A DNA stretch of 64,000 nt from Dillenia suffruticosa (Eukaryota; Streptophyta; Magnoliopsida; Dilleniales; Dilleniaceae): contig JAVTVX010000005.1 in the NCBI GenBank assembly GCA_033439265.1, positions 9,868,001 through 9,932,000 on the forward strand, given 5' to 3'. Shown piece by piece: positions 36,405-47,125 of this stretch; position 1 is the stretch's first letter, and every line of letters begins with the position of its first letter. Both the position numbers and the translations under genes were made by a program. The notes under the pieces are model-generated. The model did not search any database, was not told the DNA's origin, and saw nothing but the letters and a program-made list of their open reading frames with translations.

Positions 36405-39400
36405 TGATAAAAATCTTCAAACCCTCAAATCTATCCCAACTCCTTCTTTTGAATATGCCATTAGGAAAGTAACTTGTTGTAGTAAATCTTCAAAAGTCTT
36501 GCACTGTCCCTTGAAATTAGCGTGCCAACGTGCTAAAAAAACGTTATTGTTCAATTTTCCTCCTTTGCATAATTGCTCCAATTAAACTCATTTTTCTTAA
36601 TTTTTCTTACTAAGTCTCCTCCACTAATCGTAACATGTTAAATATCACAAAATATAGATATTAGTATAATATTTATTTAAAAATAAAGCAAAAATTAATC
36701 ATAAATATTGCATTCATTTAAATCCTATCAAATTCCCTCACACCTAAATGATATTTGTCCTCAAATATCCCTAATTCAAATAAAACTAAAACTATCCACC
36801 TATTTTTTTATTCCAAGCTCCCAAGTCAACAAATATCATAAAAATTAAACTGAAAATATAATCGAAATAACAAGTATTTCACGGCGTCTTGCACTAAAAC
36901 AACTACTATACATCCCAACAGCTCCTTATGAAATCCAAACAGCAAGATTCGACAATTTTCTCCAAAGGTTCACTCAAATGCACTCGAAAGGGTGAAAAAT
37001 ATATATATCTCTCTAATCAACAGCATGGAATGATCTTACTATGGGTTTGCAAATATATCAAATGTCAACCACTTAAACATTTGAATTTCATGCAACAATC
37101 TAAAAACTTTTTATTTGGTTGTAACGGGGTTAACGTTAAGAGTAAGATAAATGTGATATTTGAGAGTTAAAGCGTACCAAAGGAAATATATAATTAATCC
37201 ACACAATTTTTATGACATTAACTAATCTTTATCTCAAACAAATAGTATACAAAAAGTGATTTCTTGCTGTTTAAATGTAAATGAATAACTCATAACCAAT
37301 AGCATATAAGAATGTCAATCAATTTTTCTAATTTGCATAACTGAAGTATAAATAAATGAATTTTCAATCAAGATACAATATTTCTCTTTCTCATCTCTTT
37401 TTTTTCTCTCTTTTTTCTTTTTTTTTTTTGTTTTTTTTTTCATTTTTTCAATTTTTTTGATTTTTGAATATACATCAATTCCATGAAAATGTCAACACTA
37501 AAATTTCAATCATCTTCTTCATATTAAGATATACATATAATCAAAATCAAGCAATTAATTATATATACCTTTAAACAAGTGTTTGAAACGAAAGATAAAA
37601 TAAAATGTTTGGTATTGTATTGAGGGGGTTATAAAGAAGAAAAATGGGGTAAAGAATCAAATTGGTTAACTAAGAGTTTATGAAATCAAGGTAGGGTATT
37701 TTTAGAAACACAAAGGGGGTAAAAACCTAAGTGTTTTTGTCATTTCAATGCATAAAATCCTAAAATATGGTCTTGATATGCAAAATAGAACAAATTCTAG
37801 AATATACATTCTAAAAGTGATAATTACTCATCAAGAAAAATAATCTAGAGTATAAATAGTGGAATTACTCGTTTTTTACTCAAAATCTCACTATTTAAGT
37901 AAGGTTTATATCAAATCTTGCATGTCGTCTTTCAAAGGAAACTATCTAAGACATGAATAGCCGTTTCAAATACAAAAAAACTATTGATACAAACTATTTT
38001 TCAAATATCTCCAGCCAACTAACAACATATATCAACAAAGAAAGTTTGAAATTTTTTTTAATGAAAACAAAACTTAAACAATTTCAGAAGAAAGAAATGC
38101 TTATAAAGAAAATTCATATGTATGTATCTAAAAGAATATCTAACATCCCCACACCTAAATCATACATTATCCCCAAATTATGCTCAAGTTAAGAGAGATA
38201 AAGAATACAAGAAAACCAATCAAACAATGCAAAAAATAAAGAAATGAAATAACAAAGTAGGGTAGAAAAATACTCCCCTAGGGTGGAGAAGGAAAAGGAG
38301 GAGTGAAACCCACAAACTCGAAAAATGCCATAATGTTCTTCTCTAAGTGGAAAAGACGCTCGTTGATTGTGTGCAATGTGTTTACTAAAGTGTGGTCCGC
38401 GGAAGGAAAAGGAACTGCTTCGTGCACGGGGAACCTGCATGGTGAAGGGAGCACTTTTTCAGGTGCTCACCCAATGGGTTAAAAAAATAGTGTTCATTTA
38501 AAATATAGAGAACACACATATGAACTAAGCAATCAAAATCCAGAGGGTTTATGGGGCATGCTATGTGTAAATCGTGATTATTCAAATCTAAAATGCCCAA
38601 ATTCACTACTAAAAGGGTAATTAGGGAGCCTAAAATCAATGGTTGCTTTGGTTTATTCACACAAGGTTGAAATTGAGAGGCCACCCAATACCAAAAGTTG
38701 ACCCGTTGGTTTGTTTGCATACACCATAAGAAGAATAGTTTAGGTTTAGTACAAACAGCAAAACCATCTTTTTGTCCGGAGATACTAAAAACTAGAAATC
38801 GATGAATTATTTACAATGTATTATCCTTTAAATTACTACACTTAGAATGCCTAGAATGGTAATTTGGGAGATCAATAAACATTTCAGACCATATGCGGAC
38901 ATATCACGAATTAAAGAGGGGGTAAAATCACAAATGTTATTTTGATATGTAGAGGATTGTGCCTAATTTTCACTAATAAACCCCAAAGCAATATTAAATT
39001 CAGTTAATGACAAATTGAAAGACAGATTTAGAAGTCGAAATACAATTAACTTAGGAGCATATGCAGTGAAATTCTTAGGTATGTAAAAGTGGAATGTAGT
39101 GTAAAACTCATAAGTTAATTCTTGTAATGCAGGGCAATTTAGATACAAATAAGGTTTCCAGCCAATTGCAGACAAATATGAGACAATTTGATCATGAATG
39201 TTAAGCAGTTGCAGAGAAGGTAAATGAAAATATTTGTAAGGAATAATGGGACGAACAGAGATTTCGGAGTACCTTTGTCGTACCTTAGCAATGTTGAATC
39301 GGAGATCGCCACGGAGTTGAGCATGTGAAGGAAGTAGCACAGACTTCCATTTTGCAATCCTTGAGCGCACGCGAGACTGCTGTGGTTGCGAAGGAGATGG

Positions 39401-39912
39401 ATCAACAGAAACATTAGGAATCGGTGTCGATTTTGCTGGAGATAGGTCGACAGAAGTGGAAGATGTTGGATGGGGGCTCAGCTGTAACTCACTGTGGCTC
39501 GCTTGGGAGTTAGGATTTCACCAAATAGACCGCGATTGCTTGAAGAATTCGAGTAGGGTGTCCTGTTATGGCTCGAGGGTAGATTCATTGGCAAAATAGG
39601 TGGGGATTGAGAAGTAAAGGGCTTAGGGTTTGCGGGAGGCGACGAAGGGGCTTCGTCAATATCCGAAGATAGAGACACGTGAGAGGGTCCCGAAGGTCGC
39701 GATCCACAGGGCTAGTGGGAACAAAGTCCATAGCGATGTTGATGAATTTGTTTCTTTCCCATGGTTGTCGGTGAAGAAGATTCGAATGAGGAAGATGAAG
39801 GGGGTCTGCAATGGCGAAAGGAAAGGTGAGAAAGAGAAACCCTAAAAAAAAGTGCAAGTGTTAGAATAAAAAGTGCAATTCGTTCCTTTTTTTATTGTTG
39901 GCCGAAATAAAA

Positions 39913-40191
39913 TGTGTTTAGGGTGTGGGCACACCCAAAACCAAAAGTATTTCTGTCCCATGCCCTAAACCAGAAGTGTTTCTATCCATGTATGCTCGTG
40001 GCAGAAATGAAGGTAATTTAGGAGGTGGGCATATCCTAAATCAGAAGTGTTTCTGTCCATGTATACTCCTGTGGCAGAAATGAAGGCAGTTTAGGGTGTG
40101 TGCAAGCCTTAAACCAAAAGTGTTTCTGCCCATGTGTTCCGAAGGGGGCAGAAATGAAGGTTTGTTAAGGCGTAGGCACGCCTTAACAATA
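39913..40191. repeat. Four tandem hairpin units, about 75 bp each
   Basis: Degenerate tandem units between the integrase and the envelope-position region of the Athila-type element. Each carries an inverted repeat: 39921-39936 (GGGTGT/ACACCC, 4-nt loop), 40017-40041 (TTTAGGA/TCCTAAA), 40090-40113 (weaker) and 40164-40187 (10-bp arms GTTAAGGCGT/ACGCCTTAAC, AGGC loop). Units also share a CAGAAGTGTTTCTG-like palindrome and GGCAGAAATGAAGG. Arm sequences differ between units while pairing is kept. Confidence 0.75.
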
Positions 40192-41282
40192 GAGCTCTTC
40201 TAATTTTTTTTTTCAAATTGATTTCTTTTTACAAAATCAAGCCAAAATTAGAAACACGTAAACAAATAAATAAATAAATAAATTATAAAAGAGAAAATTG
40301 GGTTGCCTTCCAATGAGCGCCTTTGTTTAATGTTTTTGTCTCGACATTGTCTCCTTGCCACAATCTTCATTGTATGTGGGATGTGCCAATTGAATTTCCT
40401 CTATTGTAAAGACATCAAATCCGTCAATAAATGGTTTCAATCGTTGACTATTGACATTAAAAAATTTGTTAGTCTCTAAATTTTGAATTTCAATAGTATC
40501 GTAAGAAGAGATATTTACTACCGAATAGGATCCTGTCCATCGATATTTTAACTTACCCAACATAAACTTCAATTTTGAATCGAAAAGGAGGACTTTCTGA
40601 CCTACAAAGAATTGTTTTTGTCAAAGAAGTTTGTCATGGGCAAGCTTGGTCATCTCTTTGTAAAGTCTTGCATTATCATAAACTTCCAAACAAATCTCTT
40701 CTAACTCTTGGAATTGCATTTTCCTTTCCATTCCCCCTTCCTTGGCATCTATGTTGCATTGCTTAACTATCCAAAAAGCACGATATTCAATTTCAACCGG
40801 TAATGACACAACTTACCAAAAACTAATTGGATTGTGGCATTTCAATTAGAGTTTTGAATGCAGTTCGATATGTTCAAAACGCATCCTCCAATCGTAAACT
40901 CCAATCTTTACAGTTTGGATTTACAGTCTTCTCCAAGATACTTTTGATCTCGCGATTGGAAACTTCCACTTGCCCATTAGTTTGTGGGTGGTACGTAGTG
41001 GCTACTCTGTGATTAACTCTGCATTTGCGCATTAAAGCCTCTACAGTGCAGTTGTAAAAATATGTACCTTGATCACTAATAATCGCCTTTGGTACCCCAA
41101 ATCTACTAAAAATGTTAGATTTAAGGAAACCTACAACAACTTTAGAATCGTTAGTATGGGTAACCTTTGCTTCTACCTATTTCGAAACATAATCAACCAC
41201 AAGCAAAATATATAGATAGCCACATGAACTAGGAAAAGGTCACATAAAATCCATACCCCACACTTCAAAAATCTCACAAAAT

Positions 41283-41440
41283 CTCTGGCAACAGCGCCAA
41301 AATTTGGTGACTGTTAATCCAACCAAAAAATAAAAATTCCTACTTCACAAAAAATGATTTTAGGATGAGTAGAGTCGTATCCGTAGAAAATGACGAATTT
41401 ATTTATTTTAAGAAAAATAAAAATAAAATGTAGGGGTTTG
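41283..41440 (-). repeat. LTR-end and primer-site fragment within the integrase region
   Basis: About 150 bp resembling the inner LTR end (32871-33005), directly followed in minus orientation by TTTTGGCGCTGTTGCC, the Athila-type primer-site motif. Integrase-like sequence is recognisable on both sides, so this is an inserted or copied piece of an element end. Confidence 0.55.
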
Positions 41441-44400
41441 AGAAATTTCATCCCTAGAACATATGTTACCAATCTTTTAACAATTTTCATAACTTTTACA
41501 ATATCGATAAGCATTCTTAAAGAGAGTTTCCAATAAAAACCAGTATCCAAAATTTTTCTAACTATCCTTTTGGGACCAAAATGACCACCATATGCATGAC
41601 CATGACAATAAGCAAATATGGAATGAATTTCATCATTAGGTACACATCTACAACTGATTTGATCAGATCCTAGTTTCCACAAGGTTCATCCCAAATATAG
41701 TACTTAGAGTCATTTCTAATCTCGTTCTTTTGTGCAGTGCTTAGGCCGTGTGGTAAAATCCCAGTCACATGAAAATTGACAATGTCAGCAAACCAAGGTT
41801 CCTTACCTATTTTACCTTGTAGAATAAGCAATTGTTCATCCAGAAATGTCTCGAATATTGGTAAGGATTCTTCTTCACGTACCACTAGACTCAAGTGATC
41901 AATTATAGAGTTTTTGATTCCGTTCTGATCCTTAATCTCCCAATCGAACTCTTACAAAAGCAGTACCCATCGATAAGTTAAGATTTTGACTCTTTTTCGA
42001 AAGGAGATACTTTAGGGCTGCATGATCAAAATAAACAACAACTTTAGAGCCTAACAAAAAATATCAAAAATTTTCAAAAGCCAAGACTATGGCAAGAAGC
42101 TTCTTCTCCGTTGTTGTGTAGTTACATTGAGTAGGATTGAGTGTCTTTGATGCATAATAAATGGTATAAGATTGCTTTCCCTCCTATTGTCCAAGTACAG
42201 CTCCCATGGCGTAGTAGCTTGTATCGCACATCAATTTAAATAGTAGATTCCAATTAGGTGGTTGCAGAATTGATGCCAATGTTAGCAAAGTTTTCAATTT
42301 GTCAAAAGCCACTTTACACTTTTCTCCAAAATCAAATGGAATATCATTTTGTAGTAATCTTGAAAGTGGTTGACTATCTTAGAAAAATCCTTGATGAATC
42401 TTCAGTAAAAACCTACATATCCAAGAAAACTATGGATTCCCCGCACATTAGTAGGATATGAAAGATTAGCAATCAAATCAACTTTAGGCTTATCAACCTC
42501 AATACCTCTTGATGATATGACATGATCTAACACTATCCACTCATTGACCATAAAATGACATTTCTCATAATTAAGGACTAGGTTAGTATCAATACATCTC
42601 ATAAAGACCTTGCACAAATTATCTAGGCATTGATTAAATGAATCTCCATACACTGTAAAATCATCCATGAAAATCTCGATACAATTTTCAATTAAATAAA
42701 AAAAATATTCATCATGCATCTTTGAAAAGCTTTCGGTGCATGACAAAGACCAAAGGGTATCCTACAATATGCAAATGTTCCAAATAGGCAAGTAAACGTG
42801 GTCTTTTCTTAGTCTTCTTGAACTACAACTATTTGGTAATATCCTGAATACCCATCCAAAAAACAAAAAAATAATTTCTCTGCTAACTTTTCCAACAGTT
42901 AATCAATGAAGAGTAAAGAAAATGATCCTTCCTAGTGGCTATATTTAATTTTCTAAAATCAATACACATCCGTCACCCCCGTTGGAAATCGCAATGGAAC
43001 TAGTTCATTATTTTTATTTTTTACCAATTGAAATCCATCTTTCTTTGAAACCACATGAACCAGACTCACCCATCGACTATCAGAAATAGGATAGATAATT
43101 TCTAACTCTAATAGTTTCAAAATTTCCTTCAAAATAACCTCTTTCATGATAGGATTTAATTTGCGCTAAAGTTCTCTTACTGGTTTGGAGTCGAGCTCGA
43201 GCAAAATTCGATGCATACACATGGAAGGACTAATACCTTTGATATTCATCAAGATCCATCCAATGGTTATTTTGTACTTCCTTAACATGCTAATCAAACT
43301 TCTTTCTTGACTCTCCGTTAGGTCTTTCGCAATGATCACTGGCAAGATCTCATTATCACCCAAATATGCATATTTGAGATGTTTGGGTAAGGGTTTCAAC
43401 TTGAGTTTCGGAGCCAGCATAATATAAGGAAGAATTCTTTCATTAGAAGAAGGTAAAGGCAGAAAGTTGTTTGTAAACTTTTGGGATAGCTCTGGCGTGG
43501 ACTGCAAATCCATGATGACTTCCTTTGCCTCTTCGTCTTATGTTGATTCTGTATCTTTATCTGTCCAACCCTTTATTTGCACAAGATCAAGCTTGTCAAG
43601 CATCATATTTTGTTCAAAATTCTCATACACAATTGAATCAACTATACCAACATACAAAACGGATTCCGAATCATTAAAGTATCGCATGGTATCAAAACTA
43701 TTGAATGTAACAATTTCGCCATCAAATTCAAATGACAAGATTCCTAGATCTATATCAATCTTGGTTTTCGCCGTTTCATGAAAGGTCTACCTAACAAAAT
43801 GAGAGCAGGATTTGAGGAGTATGTTTCATCCATGTCAATGATATAAAAATTAACGGGAAAAATCAACTCATTAACTTTAAACAAGACATCCTCAATGATT
43901 CCCTCAGAGTATGAATTAGACCTATCACCTAATTGAATGATCACATTGGTCTCCTTTAAAGGTCATAAATTCAAATACCTAAAAATGGTTACAGGCATGA
44001 TATTTATGGAAGCATCTAAGTCAAGCATTGCATTTTCAACCCTTTTGTTGCTTGTGATGATTGGTATAGTAAACATACCGAATTCTTACACTTTGGAGGT
44101 AATTTTCTTTGAATGATAGCGGAAATATTCTCACTTATGACTATTTTATCATTGCCCTCCAACTTGGGTTTTCTAGTGCACAATTGCTTGAGAAATTTTG
44201 CATACCTCGGCATTTGTCGGATGGTTTCAATTAGAGGAATGTTTATCTCCATTTTCAAAAGATTTCCAAGATTTCCTTCTCATCCTCTTGCTTCTTGAAA
44301 CATACTAACCTACTAGGAAAAGGAGGTGGAATTGTTAGTTTTGAAGTTGTTTTGTTTGGTACCTCTTTACTTTGTGTGGTGTAACTTCAAGAGACATGGT

Positions 44401-45025
44401 TCTTTTCTTGTGTTCCTCCTCTTTGTGTGTTTCATTTGGTGAGAAATTTTGTACTTTTTTTTAACTTCTAAGCAGCATAGCACTAGCATTTTCCCTTAAA
44501 TTAATTTTTATTTGGGATGGTAATTTTTCCTAACTCGCTTCGATTTTGCTCCCTACTGTTGCCAATTGTGACACTTGAGTATTGAGATTTTGAACACTTG
44601 CTCTTGTTTCTAGCAGGAATTTTTGTATGTCATGCATCAAATTTTTCACAAAATCTTCAACGGATGGTGCTCGATTTTGTGGAGATTGCTGCAATTGAAA
44701 GGGGGTCTCCCAAAAAATCCGTCTCTAATAGTGGACCAAGGTAAAAAAAATTAAAATAAAAAAGAAAACTATTAGTGACGGATTTTTTAGTGACAGAAAA
44801 AATCCATCGCTGATAGTTCCTTTTTATTTTTTTATTTTTTTTATTTTTTTATTTTATAATTATTTTATAATTATTTTATAATTATTTTATAATTATTTCT
44901 TTTCTTTTATTCTTTTATAATTCTTTTCTTTATTCTTTTTTTTTATTTTCTTATATGAGAGTGAGATAAATATTATAAAAAAGTGAAAGTTAGATAATAA
45001 TAATTAAAAAAAATACTTCACATAA

Positions 45026-45100
45026 GGTATTATGGTCCAATGGTCGGAACACTCAAACATCACCGCTATGCACGGGTTCGATTCTGGGTGAAAGTAATTT
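45026..45100 (+). other. tRNA-like segment with pol III-type A and B boxes
   Basis: TGGTCCAATGG (45033-45043) fits the A box and GGTTCGATTCT (45075-45085) fits the B box, 31 bp apart, the spacing found in tRNA genes and SINE heads. I could not fold a complete acceptor stem, so it is not called a tRNA gene. It may be a relic SINE head or a resident part of this element family. Confidence 0.5.
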
Positions 45101-45117
45101 TCACAAAAAAAGATGGC

Positions 45118-45385
45118 AGCATACAGGGTGCGCGAGCAGGTAGTGCGCGAGCAAGTAGTGGGCGCGTAGGCAGGGGCGCAGGCAAGCATGTGCGGGAGCG
45201 CACGCAAGCATGTGCGGGAGATCAGGCCTGTGTGTACACAGCCAAGCGCCAAGAATCAATTACGAAAAATTTTTGTCAGTGCACACGCAAGCAAGGGTGC
45301 AGGCAAGCATGTGCGGGAGCGCAGGCCCGTGCGCGCGCAGCCAAGCGCCATGAATCAATGATGAAAAATTTTCATCGTTTATAGT
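45118..45385. repeat. GC-rich tandem repeat in the CACTA-like element
   Basis: Two imperfect modules (about 45170-45290 and 45295-45385), each with CAAGCATGTGCGGGAG, a GTGYGYRCRCAGCCAAGCGCC-type run and AATCAAT plus an AAAAATTTT stretch. They are preceded by GCGCGAGCAGGTAGT words repeated at 45130-45160. Strongly GC-rich in an AT-rich setting. Confidence 0.65.
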
Positions 45386-45692
45386 TTTATATATTGACTG
45401 CTATCAGCGACAATTTAGCGACGAACTTTTTAACAAAGGAATTTTTCTGTCATTAATTTCCCGCTGATAATTTTACATATTGTTTGCTATCAATGACGGT
45501 TTTTTTAACGACGGAAAAATTCCGTCGCTAATCTGTTGGTGATAGTTTGGCAACGGATGATTTCCGTCGGTAATATTTAGTGAGAAGATTTTTAGCGCTG
45601 GAAATTTTCGTTACTGATAGTCTTTAGCAACGGAATCTTTAGTAATAACGATAGATATTTCCGTCGCTGATACCATATTTTTTAGTCGTGGG

Positions 45693-46022
45693 AATGATAA
45701 TAAAAATCTTCAAAATCCTCAAATCTATCCCAACTCCTTTTGAATATGTCATTAGGAAAGTAACTTGCTGCAGTAAATCTTTGCACTGTCCATTGAAATC
45801 AGCGTACCCGCATGCTAAAAAAACAATATTGTCCAATTTTCCTCCTTTGAATAATTACTCCAATCAAACACATTTTTCTTCATTTTTCTTCACTTTTCTT
45901 ACTAAATTTCTTTCATCAATCCTAATATATCAAATATTACAAAATATAGATATTATTATAATATTTATTCAAAAATAAAATAAAAATCAATTACAAATAT
46001 TACACTCATTTAAACCCTATCA
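45693..46022 (-). repeat. 5' LTR segment of the Athila-type element
   Basis: Matches 36405-36730 and the junction at 34001-34013. It also preserves the empty target site of the MULE (45698-45707). Confidence 0.85.
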
Positions 46023-46416
46023 GATATCCAAAAACAATTTTCTTGGTTTTCTTTTACTTGAAGAAAACATATTAGAATATGTCATTAAGTCCTGGTGTTT
46101 GGAGTAGAAGATGTAAAATAATAAGATAAGCCATTTGGGAAATTCAAGAAACAAAATTATGATAAGGATGAAGCAAGTTTAAATAATATATTCAATATTG
46201 TTTTAAAAAAAGAAGTGAAAGATAAGGAGAAAGACAAGAAGATTGAAAAGAAGAAAATGAAATACAAGAAGAAGAAGAAGAGGAAGAAGAAGATTCTGCT
46301 GCTGAAAGCAATAGAAATATGTATTCTTCACCCTTTCTCTTTAAACCCTTCTCTCTCTCTCCCCTCCCTCATTCTTATCTGTAAACTCTCCTTGTTCTCA
46401 CCTACTCATCTTCTAT
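46023..46416. other. Host spacer between the Athila and Copia elements
   Basis: Includes the GATAT target copy, a purine-rich GAAGAAGAAG-type stretch (about 46220-46300) and a CT-rich stretch. It should have been continuous with sequence left of 32866 before the Athila insertion. No gene was recognised. Confidence 0.5.
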
Positions 46417-47125
46417 CGGGAAAATTTGAAAGACTTTGAAAATACAAAATTTGAAGGGACTTACACATGAAATAATCACTATTCTTAAGGAAATTATGCT
46501 CCCACTATGTTGGGTTGACGGCAAATTCCTTTAGCATATGCAAGTCGAAATAGAAATTTGAGACAATAAATGCTCAAATTTCTCCCAAAAATGAAATAAA
46601 TATTTTCATAATACGAAGAGTTTGTTTTGTTATCAATAATGAAAATTTTGAAGTGAATTTTTCCAATGGTGAGAAAGAGTATTTTATAGAAAATGAAGGT
46701 TTCAAATTATGAGATATTCCTTCATTTAAATGGTATAATGAATATCTCCTTTGATTTTAAAAAAATATATATATCTGTTTATTCAAGACGCATCACTTGA
46801 TTATTAAAAAAATGATATTTTAATAAAAAAATATCAATTTATTTAATTTTCAAAATTGTATCTTTTGAATAAAATAATGAATAACTGAATTGGTACTTAT
46901 TTTCTAATGCCCAAGTGCCCTATCTTTTACCCTTAAATAATTATTTATTTATTTATTTATTATTTTTTTAAGAGTCATTTGATGAAAATCACATTTTCCC
47001 TCTAATATACCATTTTATTCAAATTCAAATAGTTTCAAATTTGATGGGTTATAAACCCATCAAATTTTCTTTAACTTTTCAGTGTAAAACAAATGTTCAC
47101 AACATGTTACAAACTATATCTAACA
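46417..47125 (-). repeat. 3' LTR of the Copia element
   Basis: 709 bp, aligned by eye to the split 5' LTR over its whole length. Contains the conserved word AAAATTTTGAAGTGAATTTT shared by both copies. Confidence 0.85.

Larger units (their letters stand above)
32871..36730 (-). repeat. 3' LTR of the Athila-type element
   Basis: About 1.46 kb of LTR once the inserted 2.4-kb MULE is subtracted. Flanked inside by the purine-rich AGGTGTGAGGGAATT (minus strand), the expected primer tract. Confidence 0.85.
44707..45690. mobile_element. Non-autonomous CACTA-like element
   Basis: About 1 kb lying between the gag region and the 5' LTR segment of the Athila-type element. Its right terminus read inward starts CACGACTAAAAAATA and the left starts CTCCCAAAAAATCC, both followed by CCGTC(G/T)CT(G/A)ATAG-type words. 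Similar words repeat many times near both ends, as in the subterminal arrays of CACTA elements. The middle holds AT-rich tandem repeats (44850-44950), a tRNA-like segment and a GC-rich tandem repeat. There is no transposase. Family assignment is inference from motif style. Confidence 0.5.
32871..46022 (-). mobile_element. Athila-type (Ty3/Gypsy) LTR element, broken
   Basis: A 13.2-kb fossil, including later insertions, bounded by a perfect 5-bp duplication GATAT (32866-32870, 46023-46027). LTRs begin TGATGG and end CCTATCA. Parts in element order: 5' LTR, seen at 45693-46022; gag C-terminal region (about 44300-44700); protease (about 43750-43950); reverse transcriptase with FMDDFTVYG (about 42400-43150); integrase (about 40330-41900); then, in the envelope position, an Athila ORF1-like region (about 38200-39860) with IGWKPYL and FYTTFHFYIPK motifs; a 3' leader; and the 3' LTR (32871-36730). 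It is broken, with well over ten breaks. LTR identity is about 87% by eye over the shared part, so it is older than the chromovirus at 16-21 kb. It hosts a MULE and a small CACTA-like element. Confidence 0.88.

Noticed and set aside
45026-45100. Functional tRNA gene
   Set aside because: A and B boxes are present, but no complete acceptor stem or convincing anticodon arm could be drawn.
45040-45384. 114-residue open frame
   Set aside because: It translates the GC-rich tandem repeat of the CACTA-like element, with no family resemblance.
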